Origin: Candidatus Gastranaerophilales bacterium
Lineage (GTDB): Bacteria; Cyanobacteriota; Vampirovibrionia; Gastranaerophilales; Gastranaerophilaceae
Assembly: GCA_944324855.1 (NCBI GenBank)
Contig: CALUXY010000004.1
Span: forward strand, 1 to 64,000
Direction of reading: 5' to 3'
Length of the DNA stretch: 64,000 nt
Under the pieces are notes generated by a model. The model saw only the letters and a list, made by a program, of their open reading frames with translations. It made no database searches and had not been told where the DNA came from. Within the stretch, counting starts at the first letter, position 1. Each line of letters starts with the position of its first letter. Below are positions 32,941-42,532 of this stretch, piece after piece. The position numbers were made by a program, and so were the translations under genes.

Positions 32941-33555
32941 ATGTTTCCGTTATTTTTGAGAAAGTTTAATATATTAAAAAAACAAAATACCAAGCCTGTA
33001 CAGCGACAAATTAAAAGTGTACAGACTAAACCGTTGCAAAAAGATTTCCGCTGTACTAAAGATTTATTTTCCTATGCTAAAAAAAGATGTATTGATGCAC
33101 TTAATAATGAAGCACCATATGAACATGTTGTTATTGCGGATATAAAAAAGAATAAAGTGTTGACAGAATTTATAGGTGAGGAAAATAAGTGTAATATTGA
33201 AGGGATAGAAAATTTTAATTTAGATAAAGAAAATACAGTTGTAATTCACGGGCATTCCGATAGTACTCCGATTAGTGTTTGTGATATGTATACTTTACTT
33301 AAGAATAATTTGGGGCAAATAATTGCTATTGATAAAAAAGGGCAGTTCTCTCTGGTTGCAAAAACACCAAACATGTCAAATGATATAGATGCAAAATATA
33401 AAAAATATGCTAAAGAACACTATGAACTTACTGATGAAATGACTCAAAATAATGTTTATGAATTGTATAATATTGCGACTGATTATGTTTTGAAAAAACA
33501 TGCGCCGCTAATGGGGCTTAGATACTGTTCCAATTATGATTATTTAAGAAAATAA
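32941..33555 (+). CDS. JAB/JAMM-like metalloprotease-type domain protein
   Basis: The start is placed at ATG 32941 (MFPLFLRKFN); 27 bases of frame upstream have no signal, and TATAAT ends 8 bases before this ATG. The 204-residue protein shows a JAMM-like motif H103-x-H105-x6-S112-x2-D115 in VIHGHSDSTPISVCDMYTLL, preceded by a strand-strand core with E61 and VVIADIKKNKVLTEF. This is the layout of JAB/MPN metalloproteases and RadC-type domains (one spacer residue shorter than the usual x7). Targets may be peptides or ubiquitin-like tails; in bacteria such domains also occur in toxins and phage head proteins. No family was named with certainty. Confidence 0.6.
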   Translation: MFPLFLRKFNILKKQNTKPVQRQIKSVQTKPLQKDFRCTKDLFSYAKKRCIDALNNEAPYEHVVIADIKKNKVLTEFIGEENKCNIEGIENFNLDKENTVVIHGHSDSTPISVCDMYTLLKNNLGQIIAIDKKGQFSLVAKTPNMSNDIDAKYKKYAKEHYELTDEMTQNNVYELYNIATDYVLKKHAPLMGLRYCSNYDYLRK

Positions 33556-33652
33556 AGCAATATTACGAATTGTAAATATATTTCCGGTGATTGAAATTTG
33601 TATACTGAAATTAAACTTATTATAAGTATACGACTATTTTAAGGAGAGTTTT

Positions 33653-35101
33653 ATGACCTCAGGAGTTTCTGGCTCTGATAATAATATGAATTTTGATTGG
33701 GGAAATTATAAAACACCTGCCGAGGAATTTTCTGAACAAGCCGGAACTCCCAAGAAGGAAAGTATTTTTGCATCACTTGATACAAATAAAAATTCAAGTG
33801 TAGAAACAAATGAAGCAAAAGCTAAAATTGATGCAGGATTAAATGTAGATGAACAAAATTTAAAAAATAATATTTTAAGTAAATATACAGATGCGGTAAA
33901 GAATGCAGTAACTTTACCTAATGAGTCAGTGAAAAATATTTATAGCAAATTTGCTTCCGCATTTAAATCTATTTCTTATACTTCGGGAACAACTGATTCA
34001 GAAATAAAAACGCCATATAATTCGTATCAAAGCCAGATTGATAATGAAATAGAAAATAATATTAATTCTCAAATTGCAGGATTTAATCAACAAACAAGCC
34101 AAGCATATACAAAACTGATTACAGATGCAATGGAAGCTGCAAAAGCTGAACTTGCAAAAAATTCAGAAGAATCGCCTGAGACTGTTAAAGACGAAACTTT
34201 TAAAGATAAAAACAAAATTCAGATTACAAATGAATTTAATAAAAATAACGGTATAGAAGGAAACTTTACTCTTGAAAAAGGTGAAGATGGAGAAGTAACC
34301 TCTATTACCGTTAAAAGTGATAGATCCGGTAATGAATTTAAATACGTTAGAAATGAAGAAGGTCAATTTGTCGAAGTAGATAAAGAAGGTAATCAAGTAA
34401 AAGATAAAAACGGGATGTTAAAATCTTATACACTAACAGAAGACGGTAACCTTGAGAGAACAAATGATACCGTAAAATATGCAGGAAAAACTTTTGAAAA
34501 AAATGAATACGGTGACTATGTAAACGATGGGAAATCCTATTTCTATGATAGTGAAAGCGGGAAAATGATAAGAGTTTATGAGTTGCCGGAAGTTGTTATA
34601 ACCGGGGAGCGAAAATCAAATAATAAACCAAACAATAAACCGGTCATTCCGCCTGTCACTCCGAATATTCCAACAACACTTCCTGAAATTGACATAAAAC
34701 CAATTCAAGGAAATAGAGAAACAACACGTGCCGCACTTGACGGGCAAGGTGCCAAGTTCCTGGATAGAGAAGTAAACGGTGAAAAACAAGAAATAGCAGT
34801 TTATAAAAATTCAGAAGGCGAAAAAGTTCGGCAAGTAATCAATGAAGACGGAACATTAGAAAACCTTGTTGCAATATCAACTCTTGGCAAGAACAAATAT
34901 ATAACACAGACGGAAGCCAATAAAGAATTAATAAAACAATTCGGGGCAGAGGTTGCGGATGTCTTAATTGAAAAAGGGGCAGTTCCTGTTTATGAAGACG
35001 GAGAAATGACTGCTGTCAAAGTTGACGGCAGGACAATGACCGGTTCCGAATTGAATAGATTTGTTAGAGCGGCAATCTTGGAACAAAAGAATAATGCATA
35101 A
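33653..35101 (+). CDS. Hypothetical large acidic/low-complexity protein with EF-hand-like loop
   Basis: No family was recognised for this 482-residue protein. SIFASLDTNKNSSVETNEAK near residues 38-57 contains a D-x-N-x-N-S-x-V-x-x-N-E loop, as in EF-hand or dockerin calcium sites, though only one loop is seen. A helical region (60-185) follows, then a beta-rich stretch of repeated E/G-containing strands (195-310), a proline-rich hinge (VIPPVTPNIPTTLP near 335) and a C-terminal globular part. There is no signal peptide. A GGAGAG ribosome site precedes the ATG. It is followed by a bidirectional terminator. A surface or secreted structural role is possible but not shown. Confidence 0.75.
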   Translation: MTSGVSGSDNNMNFDWGNYKTPAEEFSEQAGTPKKESIFASLDTNKNSSVETNEAKAKIDAGLNVDEQNLKNNILSKYTDAVKNAVTLPNESVKNIYSKFASAFKSISYTSGTTDSEIKTPYNSYQSQIDNEIENNINSQIAGFNQQTSQAYTKLITDAMEAAKAELAKNSEESPETVKDETFKDKNKIQITNEFNKNNGIEGNFTLEKGEDGEVTSITVKSDRSGNEFKYVRNEEGQFVEVDKEGNQVKDKNGMLKSYTLTEDGNLERTNDTVKYAGKTFEKNEYGDYVNDGKSYFYDSESGKMIRVYELPEVVITGERKSNNKPNNKPVIPPVTPNIPTTLPEIDIKPIQGNRETTRAALDGQGAKFLDREVNGEKQEIAVYKNSEGEKVRQVINEDGTLENLVAISTLGKNKYITQTEANKELIKQFGAEVADVLIEKGAVPVYEDGEMTAVKVDGRTMTGSELNRFVRAAILEQKNNA

Positions 35102-35103
35102 TA

Positions 35104-35135
35104 AAAGCCGGATGAAAGATTTCTCATCCGGCTTT
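35104..35135. terminator. Bidirectional terminator between the EF-hand-like gene and nifJ
   Basis: A 12-bp perfect stem, AAAGCCGGATGA / TCATCCGGCTTT, lies between the two convergent genes. T-rich sequence follows the stem on the minus strand, with a weaker T run on the plus strand. Confidence 0.85.
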
Positions 35136-35153
35136 CACATTTTATGAATTAAT

Positions 35154-38100
35154 TTATTTCATTAATTCGCCGACTGATTTGTAAACAGCCATTCTCTTAG
35201 CAGCATCTTCTTCTGCTTGAGCATAAAGAGCATCAGCAGCTTCAGGGTTCGTTTTCAATAATGATTTATAACGACCTTCAGATCTGATGAAGTCTTGATA
35301 GCTTTCCTTCGGATCTTTAGCATCCCAAGTGAATGGTGTTTCGTTAGCAGGATTGTATCTGTATAATGGGAAGTATCCTGCTTCAACAGCACGTTTTTGT
35401 TCTGTTTGAGTTTTACTCATATCGATACCGTGAGCGATACAAGGAGCATAAGCAAATATGATAGATGGTCCGTCATACGCTTCAGCTTCTTGGAATGCTT
35501 TAAGAGTTTGACCTCTGTCTGCACCCAGTGCTACTGATGCAACGTATACATAACCATAAGACATACTCATTAAGCCCATATTTTTCTTGTAAGTTCTCTT
35601 ACCGCCTGTAGCAAATTTTGCAACTGCAGCTGTAGGAGTTGACTTAGAAGCTTGACCGCCTGTATTTGAGTAAACTTCTGTATCAAGAACAAGAATATTT
35701 ACGTTCTTGTTTTGTGCTAATACGTGGTCAATACCGCCGTATCCGATATCGTTAGCCCAGCCGTCACCACCGATAATCCAGATTGATTTATCAGTGAAGT
35801 AGTCTTGAAGTTCTCTAACTTTTGCAACATCAGGACATCCGCAGTCTGCATATTTAGCCAAAACTTCTTTAGCTTTGTTTTGTGCAGCTACAGCTTCTTC
35901 TGTTTTTGAGTTATCGAAGTGAGCCATTGCACCTTCTAATGCTTCTTTCAAGTCAGCAGGTGCTTTTTCATTTGCAAGAACTTTTTCAACGTAAGTTTTC
36001 AAAGTATCTCTGTTTTGATCTACTGCTAATCTCATACCGAAACCGAATTCAGCGTTATCTTCGAATAATGAGTTAGCCCAAGCCGGACCTCTGCCTTCCT
36101 TAGTTGTTGTATACGGAATTGTAGGGAACGTACCTGAATAGATTGATGAACAACCTGTTGCGTTTGCAACGATTGCATTTTCACCGAATAATTGTGAAAC
36201 AAGTTTAACGTAAGGTGTTTCACCACAGCCGGCACAAGCTCCGGAGAACTCAAATAAAGGTTTTCTAAGCATTGCACCTTTGATTGTTTTAGTTGTATTT
36301 TTACCCATTACGTTATCAGGTAATTCATCAAAGTATTTTTCGTTTACTAATTCGCCTATTTCAACTTCTTCTTCAATAGAAGACCATGTTAAAGCAGGTT
36401 TTTCAGGGTTTTTGTTTGCCGGACATTGGTCAACGCAAACTCCGCAGCCGGTACAATCTTCGCAGTATACTTGTACTTTGAATTGTTCCCCGTTTGCATT
36501 TGGTTTTGCATCGATTGTTTTGAATGATGCAGGAGCATCTTTCAAGCTGTCTTTTTCTGCAAGTTTTGTTCTGATTGCAGCGTGAGGACAAGCAGATGCA
36601 CAGATACCGCATTGAATACAGTTTTCAGAATTCCAGTGAGGAACACGAGGTGCGATACCGCGTTTTTCCAAGCAAGCTGTACCTGTTGGGATAACACCAT
36701 CAACTGACATTGCAGAAACAGGGATGTCATCACCTTTTTGTCTCATTGATGGTTCAATGATTTTCTTTGCAAAATCATCTGCATCATCAGAAATTAATTT
36801 AACTTCTTGAGCACAAGCTACTCCGTCTAATGAAGATGGTACAGGTACTTCTTCACAAGCGTTAACAGCTGCATCGATTAATGCTAAGTTCATGTTTACA
36901 ACATCGTCGCCTTTTTTCTTAAAGGTTTTCTTAGTCATTTCTCTCATACCTTCCAAAGCTTGTTCAAACGGAATAATTCCTGAAACTTTGAAGTATGCAA
37001 CCATCATAACTGTGTTAGCACCTTTACCGCGAAGACCAGGTTGTTGTTTAATAAGTGATTCAGCATCTACGTTGTAGAATTTGATTTTCTTATTAATAAT
37101 AGTTTCCTGCATATCTCTTGTTAAGTGTGAGAAAGCTTCTTCTTTTGAATAAGGGCTGTTAAGCAGGAATGTACCGCCTTCTTTGATACCCCTTAACAGG
37201 TCATATCTGCCGATGTATGCATGAGCTGAGCATGATACAAAGTCAGGTGCTGTAATCAGATATGTTGATTTGATGTGTTCATCACCGAATCTCAAGTGAG
37301 AAACAGTTACACCAAATGATTTTTTAGAGTCGTAAGCAAAGTATGCTTGAGCATCTTTGTCTGTATATTGACCGATAATCTTGATTGAGTTTTTGTTAGC
37401 ACCAACAGTACCGTCTGAACCAAGACCCCAGAACATACAGTTTGTAGTGCCTGCAGGTTCTGTAACGATATGTTCGTCAACCTTTAATGATTTATGAGTT
37501 ACATCATCTTCAATACCAACTGTGAATCCGTGGAATCCGTTGTTTTCAGAGTGCTTGTAAACTGCAAGAACCATAGATGGAGTAAATTCTTTAGATGCTA
37601 AACCGTAACGACCGCCGATTACTCTGATATCTTTGTTTCCTAATGCGGCAACAACATCCATGTATAACGGTTCACCGATTGAACCAGGTTCTTTTGTTCT
37701 ATCAAGAACAACGATACGTTTAGTTGATGAAGGTAATGCTTCATTAAATCTCTTAACGTCAAATGGTCTGTATAATCTAACTTTAACCAAACCGTATTTA
37801 GTACCGCGGTTTTTATTTAAGTAGTTAATTGTTTCTTCGATAGTTTCGCAGCTTGAACCGATAGCAACGATAACGTCAGTTGCATCAGGAGAACCTACGT
37901 AATCGAACGGATGATATTGTCTGCCTGTTACAGCAGCAACTTTATCCATATATTCTTGAACAATGTCAGGAACAGCATCATAGTATTTGTTAACTGTTTC
38001 ACGACCTTGGAAATATACGTCGGTATTTTGAGCACCGACTTTACAAACAGGAGCTTCAGGACGTAATGCTCTTTGTCTGAATTCTTCAATATATTTAGGT

Positions 38101-38687
38101 TCAACTAATTTAGCAATGTCTTCGTAAGAAATTTCTTCGATTTTGTGAACTTCGTGAGATGTTCTGAATCCATCAAAGAATTGAAGGAAAGGAACTTTTG
38201 CCTTATATGTTGCTAAATGAGCAACTAAAGCTAAATCCATTTCTTCTTGAACAGAGTTTGCTGCTAACATTGCATAACCTGTGTTTCTGCAGCCCATAAC
38301 GTCAGTATGGTCGCCGAAGATTGCTAATGATTGTGCAGCCAATGCTCTTGCTGATACGTGAATAACGTGAGGGAGCATTTCACCTGCAGCTTTATGCATA
38401 ACAGGAATCATTAACAATAAACCTTGTGATGCAGTATAAGTAGAAGTCAAAGAACCTGCAGCTAATGAACCGTGTACTGCACCTGCAGCACCTGCTTCAG
38501 ATTGCATTTCTGCTACTTTTACTTCTTTACCCCAGATATTTTTCTTACCTTGGGATGCCCATTCATCAATCCATTCACCCATTGTAGAGGAAGGAGTGAT
38601 TGGGTAAATTGCTGATACTTCACTGAGGGCATACGCAATATGCGCCGCAGCGTAGTTACCATCAACTGTTATAGTTTTTTTTGGCAT
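35154..38687 (-). CDS. nifJ: Pyruvate:ferredoxin (flavodoxin) oxidoreductase
   Basis: The 1177-residue single-chain enzyme has all PFOR domains in order: alpha (YPITPSSTMGEWIDEW near the N-terminus), gamma, two [4Fe-4S] motifs (CIQCGICASACP and CEDCTGCGVCVDQCP), the beta thiamine domain with CAGCGETPY, and the thiamine-diphosphate motif GDGWANDIGYGG. It oxidises pyruvate plus CoA to acetyl-CoA, CO2 and reduced ferredoxin in anaerobes. AAGGAGG lies just before the ATG. It is monocistronic and divergent from fliF. No domain is missing. Confidence 0.98.
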   Translation of the reverse strand: MPKKTITVDGNYAAAHIAYALSEVSAIYPITPSSTMGEWIDEWASQGKKNIWGKEVKVAEMQSEAGAAGAVHGSLAAGSLTSTYTASQGLLLMIPVMHKAAGEMLPHVIHVSARALAAQSLAIFGDHTDVMGCRNTGYAMLAANSVQEEMDLALVAHLATYKAKVPFLQFFDGFRTSHEVHKIEEISYEDIAKLVEPKYIEEFRQRALRPEAPVCKVGAQNTDVYFQGRETVNKYYDAVPDIVQEYMDKVAAVTGRQYHPFDYVGSPDATDVIVAIGSSCETIEETINYLNKNRGTKYGLVKVRLYRPFDVKRFNEALPSSTKRIVVLDRTKEPGSIGEPLYMDVVAALGNKDIRVIGGRYGLASKEFTPSMVLAVYKHSENNGFHGFTVGIEDDVTHKSLKVDEHIVTEPAGTTNCMFWGLGSDGTVGANKNSIKIIGQYTDKDAQAYFAYDSKKSFGVTVSHLRFGDEHIKSTYLITAPDFVSCSAHAYIGRYDLLRGIKEGGTFLLNSPYSKEEAFSHLTRDMQETIINKKIKFYNVDAESLIKQQPGLRGKGANTVMMVAYFKVSGIIPFEQALEGMREMTKKTFKKKGDDVVNMNLALIDAAVNACEEVPVPSSLDGVACAQEVKLISDDADDFAKKIIEPSMRQKGDDIPVSAMSVDGVIPTGTACLEKRGIAPRVPHWNSENCIQCGICASACPHAAIRTKLAEKDSLKDAPASFKTIDAKPNANGEQFKVQVYCEDCTGCGVCVDQCPANKNPEKPALTWSSIEEEVEIGELVNEKYFDELPDNVMGKNTTKTIKGAMLRKPLFEFSGACAGCGETPYVKLVSQLFGENAIVANATGCSSIYSGTFPTIPYTTTKEGRGPAWANSLFEDNAEFGFGMRLAVDQNRDTLKTYVEKVLANEKAPADLKEALEGAMAHFDNSKTEEAVAAQNKAKEVLAKYADCGCPDVAKVRELQDYFTDKSIWIIGGDGWANDIGYGGIDHVLAQNKNVNILVLDTEVYSNTGGQASKSTPTAAVAKFATGGKRTYKKNMGLMSMSYGYVYVASVALGADRGQTLKAFQEAEAYDGPSIIFAYAPCIAHGIDMSKTQTEQKRAVEAGYFPLYRYNPANETPFTWDAKDPKESYQDFIRSEGRYKSLLKTNPEAADALYAQAEEDAAKRMAVYKSVGELMK

Positions 38688-38805
38688 AAAGATCCTCCTT
38701 ATTTATAATCTTCCTCGCTAATACTGTGTAAACTATATACTAAAAAGGTATCTCAAAGATAGTCAGATTACAACTATTTTACTGTTGAAAAATTAAAATA
38801 TTACA

Positions 38806-38829
38806 AAATTTACATGGTTTTGTAAATTT
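38806..38829. promoter_or_regulatory. AT-rich inverted repeat between nifJ and fliF
   Basis: AAATTTAC and GTAAATTT form 8-bp arms around an 8-base centre in the divergent region shared by nifJ and fliF. It may be a regulator site. It is short and AT-rich, so chance is possible. Confidence 0.4.
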
Positions 38830-38942
38830 TTTGAAAAATAACTCTTTTTCTACTCTTAAGATTACTTAACATTGTTGAAATGAACTGATATGTAATGTAT
38901 TATCATGTTAGTATATACTCGGGAGAGGATTAAATCTAAATA

Positions 38943-40595
38943 ATGAATTTGAATTATTTTCATTTACTTTTTAATGATATGAAAAAACTGTGGAAAGGTT
39001 TAAATGTTCCACAGCGCTTTGGGTTGATTGTTTTACTGCTGCTGACAGTTATTCTTTCAACATTTTTTATTGTAAAGTCTTTTGAACCGGACTTAACCGT
39101 TTTATATTCTGATTTGGCAGAAGCTGATGTCATGACAATTACCGAGAATTTAAAAAAGAACGGATATTCTTTTAAATTGACGGATGATAAAAAAACAATT
39201 CTGGTTCCTGCAAGTCAAAAGGATGAAATGAGATTATACGTTGCGGAAAATGATTTAATCCAGAATTCAAATCCCGGCTTTGAACTACTGGACAATATGC
39301 AGTTAGGTTCTACCGATTTTAAAAATAACCTGACGAAACAGCGTATATTTCAAGGAGAATTAACCCGTTCAATTGAAAAAATGGAAGGTGTTAAAAATGT
39401 AAGGGTTCAATTGGCTCAGCCTGAACGCTCTATATTTGAAGACAAGGATGAAATACCTTCTGCTTCAGTTATGCTTATATTGGATCCGGGGTACAAGCTG
39501 AAATCATCACAAGTCAAAGCGATTAAAAATCTTGTCGCTTATGCAGTTCCGCGGCTAACACCTGAAAAGGTTTTCATAACAGATCAATTTGGTAACAGTT
39601 TGTCAGATGAAACATCTAAAAATTCTAACGACATGGAGTCATTTAAGTCCGGAGTCGAAAAAGAAACAGCCAAAAAGATCACATCTGTTCTTGAAGAAAT
39701 TGTAGGACGCGGGAATGTTTCCGTACAAGTTAATGCCGATATAGATTTTAATTCGGCGAAAGCAACTATTGAAAGATATATTCCGCTTGATGAGAAAGGG
39801 GAAGGGGTTTTAACAAGTACGCAAAGTGAAATTGAAAACTATGAAAACCCTAATAACCAAAACCAAAATGCACAGCAGGGACAAAATCAAAATCCTAATA
39901 CAGGCGTTCCTAACAAAAACTTGAATTATGCAAAAGAAAAGAGTTCAACGAGCTACAGTGTGTCAAAAGAAGTAAAACATATTGTTTACGCTCCGGGCAC
40001 TATAAAAAGACTTACAATTGCGGTTGCTGTAAATAAGATTTTAACGACTGCTGAAAAAGAAGAATTGCAAAATTTAGTTTTATCAGCTGCCGGAGTTGAC
40101 TATGAACGTGGTGATGTTATTACTGTATCGGGTTTACAGTTTGAAGCTTTGGCTCAAGATAAAAAGACTCAAGAAGAACTTGCAAAGAAAAATGCTAAAG
40201 ATACATTATTTGAATACTTTGCAGTTAAATTGGGACCGTCAATTGTTGTATTAATATTAGGTCTTGTTGCAATAAGTCTTTTGAAGAATTTAATGAGCCG
40301 TCTCCCACATTATGAAGTACAAGATAATATACTGGATGAACCGGATGACGATGAATTAGCTCTGGATCCTCTCGATGAAGATGATTCAATTGCTTCAAAA
40401 ATTGAACGATTAGGCGGTGTAAGTGCATTAGATGGCGGATATCCGCAGCTAGCATTTGATACAGATGATACTCAAGCATCATTCAAAGATATTGAAATAT
40501 CAAAACAAGAACAAAGTATTAATACATTAAATGAAGCTATTCTTGCAGATCCGGAAGCGGCTGCAAAAGTGTTAATGTCATATATTAAAGAATAA
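38943..40595 (+). CDS. fliF: Flagellar MS-ring protein FliF
   Basis: The 550-residue protein has an N-terminal membrane helix (about 27-47), ring-building domains including TRSIEKMEGVKNVRVQLA and SASVMLILDPGYKL, a polar N/Q-rich stretch (NQNQNAQQGQNQN near 303), a second membrane helix near 440-460 and an acidic C-terminal tail ending ADPEAAAKVLMSYIKE, the FliG-binding motif. FliF forms the inner-membrane ring of the flagellar basal body. GGGAGAGG lies about 14 bases before the ATG; ATG 38979 (MKKLWKGL) is a possible alternative start. It opens the fliFGHI operon. Confidence 0.95.
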   Translation: MNLNYFHLLFNDMKKLWKGLNVPQRFGLIVLLLLTVILSTFFIVKSFEPDLTVLYSDLAEADVMTITENLKKNGYSFKLTDDKKTILVPASQKDEMRLYVAENDLIQNSNPGFELLDNMQLGSTDFKNNLTKQRIFQGELTRSIEKMEGVKNVRVQLAQPERSIFEDKDEIPSASVMLILDPGYKLKSSQVKAIKNLVAYAVPRLTPEKVFITDQFGNSLSDETSKNSNDMESFKSGVEKETAKKITSVLEEIVGRGNVSVQVNADIDFNSAKATIERYIPLDEKGEGVLTSTQSEIENYENPNNQNQNAQQGQNQNPNTGVPNKNLNYAKEKSSTSYSVSKEVKHIVYAPGTIKRLTIAVAVNKILTTAEKEELQNLVLSAAGVDYERGDVITVSGLQFEALAQDKKTQEELAKKNAKDTLFEYFAVKLGPSIVVLILGLVAISLLKNLMSRLPHYEVQDNILDEPDDDELALDPLDEDDSIASKIERLGGVSALDGGYPQLAFDTDDTQASFKDIEISKQEQSINTLNEAILADPEAAAKVLMSYIKE

Positions 40596-40617
40596 ACAAG
40601 AAAGTATGTAAATAAAA

Positions 40618-41718
40618 ATGGTACAAGGTAATTCAGTACAATCAAATCAAAATAATCCTGATGCAAGAGCTCCTAAGGGGGCGACTGTAAAAAAAGATCC
40701 ACAGGCGCAACAAAAACTTTTACGCCCATCTCAAAAAGTTGCAGCTCTTTTAATTCTTCTTGGTGCAGAAACTGCAACCGAAGTATTAAAGCATATTACC
40801 GATCCTAATATATTGGAGCAAATTACACTTGATATTGCAAACTTGAATAAGGTTCCGGATGATGAATTAAACTTACTTTTAGATGAGTTTAGAACAGTAT
40901 TTAAAGCAAGTAATTTGATTGCAACCGGCGGTACTGATTACGCACAAAAATTGTTGGCTAACGCTTATGGTGCGGATGAAGCGGCAGAAATGATGGAAAA
41001 ATTGGGTGCGATGATTAATACAAACCCGTTTTACTTCCTTAATGATGTTGATCCGAGCCAATTTGCAACAACTTTTTCCGGTGAAAATCCGCAGCTTTTA
41101 GCGTTGATTATGGCATATTTAAAGCCGGCATTATCTGCGCAAATCCTTGCGGCACTCCCGAATAAGGTACAAACGCAAGTTTCTATGAAGATTGCTGAAA
41201 TGAATACTACAAACCCGGAAATTCTCTCTGAAATTGAAGATGTTGTAGAAAAGAAATTTTCAACTTTTGTTGTTCACGATTTCTCTAAAGCCGGCGGTGT
41301 AGAATACTTAGCAAGTATTATGAACCACTGTGACAGGTTTACTGAAAAGAATATCATGGAATTTTTGGAAGCCAAAGATGCCATTCTTGCCCAAAGTGTG
41401 CGTGACCTTATGTTTGTATTCGAAGATATTGTTATTCTTGATGACAGAGCAATTCAACGTGTTCTTAGAGAAGTTGATTCCCGAGAATTGGCTCTTTCTA
41501 TGAAGGGAACCAAAGAAGAAATTAAAGAAAAAATCTTCCGTAATATGTCAGAACGTGCGCAAGCAATGCTGCAAGAAGATATTGAGTACTTAGGACCTGT
41601 TAGAGCAAGAGAAGTTCAAGATGCTCAGTCTAAGATTGTTGCAACAATAAGAGCATTAGAATTGTCCGGAGAAATTACAATTTCTCGTGGTAATGCAGAG
41701 GACGAATTAATTGAGTAA
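40618..41718 (+). CDS. fliG: Flagellar motor-switch protein FliG
   Basis: The 366-residue protein has the three FliG domains: N-terminal (KVAALLILLGAETATEVLKH), middle with ENPQLLALIMAYLKPA (the EHPQ-type motif) and C-terminal (FVFEDIVILDDRAIQRVLREV), which carries the charged torque residues. FliG couples the stator to the rotor. The first 30 residues are a disordered extension with a PKGATVKK stretch. It follows fliF by 22 bases and its last 8 bases overlap fliH. No ribosome site was clear. Confidence 0.96.
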   Translation: MVQGNSVQSNQNNPDARAPKGATVKKDPQAQQKLLRPSQKVAALLILLGAETATEVLKHITDPNILEQITLDIANLNKVPDDELNLLLDEFRTVFKASNLIATGGTDYAQKLLANAYGADEAAEMMEKLGAMINTNPFYFLNDVDPSQFATTFSGENPQLLALIMAYLKPALSAQILAALPNKVQTQVSMKIAEMNTTNPEILSEIEDVVEKKFSTFVVHDFSKAGGVEYLASIMNHCDRFTEKNIMEFLEAKDAILAQSVRDLMFVFEDIVILDDRAIQRVLREVDSRELALSMKGTKEEIKEKIFRNMSERAQAMLQEDIEYLGPVRAREVQDAQSKIVATIRALELSGEITISRGNAEDELIE

Positions 41719-42532
41719 TAGAATTACAAATAAGAATGTTAAAATCGGTGAAAGTTACGTTCTTCCCCTGACAAATAGTTCAATCAGCAAATATGAAGCT
41801 AAGGTTGAGTCTTTATTGAACGGTGTCGAGGAAGAAAAAAAGCGTTTGCTTGATGATGCTCAGACTGAAGTTGATAATATGAAAACCAGAGCGGAATTGA
41901 TTATCAAAAATGCGGAAGCTAAAGCTGAGGAAATTATCAATAATGCAAAAAACGAGTCCGTAAAAATAATTAAACAAGCAGAATCAGAACAAGAAAAGGT
42001 TAAAGCGGAAACGGAAAACATTAAGAAAAATGCTTACGATGAAGGATATCAAAAGGGGCAGGAAGAAGGGCTTGAAAAGTTTAAAAATGATTCTATTGAG
42101 AGCCTAAAATCACTTGATACATTAGCGGCATCCTCATTTGAAATGAAACATGATATTGTAAAATCTGCAGATTTGGATATTGTTGAACTTGTACTTGCAA
42201 TTGCAAGAAAGATTACATCTCATGCTTTTGATGAAGATATGCTGAAGGAGATAACGGCTGCAGCTATAGGAAAACTCAAAAACAGAGAACAGGTTACAAT
42301 AATAGTTAACCCTAAACTGGTTGAAAATATTGTTAAACTTTCAGAAGATTTTAAACAAGAGATTGCTCAAATTCAGAATATAAAAATAATAGAAGATTCC
42401 GCTTTGTCACCGGACGGAACAATTGTAGAAACTCCATTGTCGCGTGTGGACAGCCGTGTATCTTCACAAATTGATGAAATAGCCGCAAGACTGATTAATG
42501 GGATAAGAGATGACGTTCAAGAAGAAGAATAA
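41711..42532 (+). CDS. fliH: Flagellar assembly protein FliH
   Basis: The 273-residue protein has a long coiled coil (30-130) with the repeated A-E-x-x-I/K pattern, then EGYQKGQEEGLEKF, a FliH-like Gly-bearing helix, and a C-terminal globular domain with RVDSRVSSQIDEIAARL. FliH binds the ATPase FliI and regulates it in flagellar type III export. Translation starts at a TTG that overlaps the fliG stop by 8 bases; the rare start suggests dosage control by coupling. It overlaps fliI by 23 bases. Confidence 0.9.
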   Translation: MSNRITNKNVKIGESYVLPLTNSSISKYEAKVESLLNGVEEEKKRLLDDAQTEVDNMKTRAELIIKNAEAKAEEIINNAKNESVKIIKQAESEQEKVKAETENIKKNAYDEGYQKGQEEGLEKFKNDSIESLKSLDTLAASSFEMKHDIVKSADLDIVELVLAIARKITSHAFDEDMLKEITAAAIGKLKNREQVTIIVNPKLVENIVKLSEDFKQEIAQIQNIKIIEDSALSPDGTIVETPLSRVDSRVSSQIDEIAARLINGIRDDVQEEE

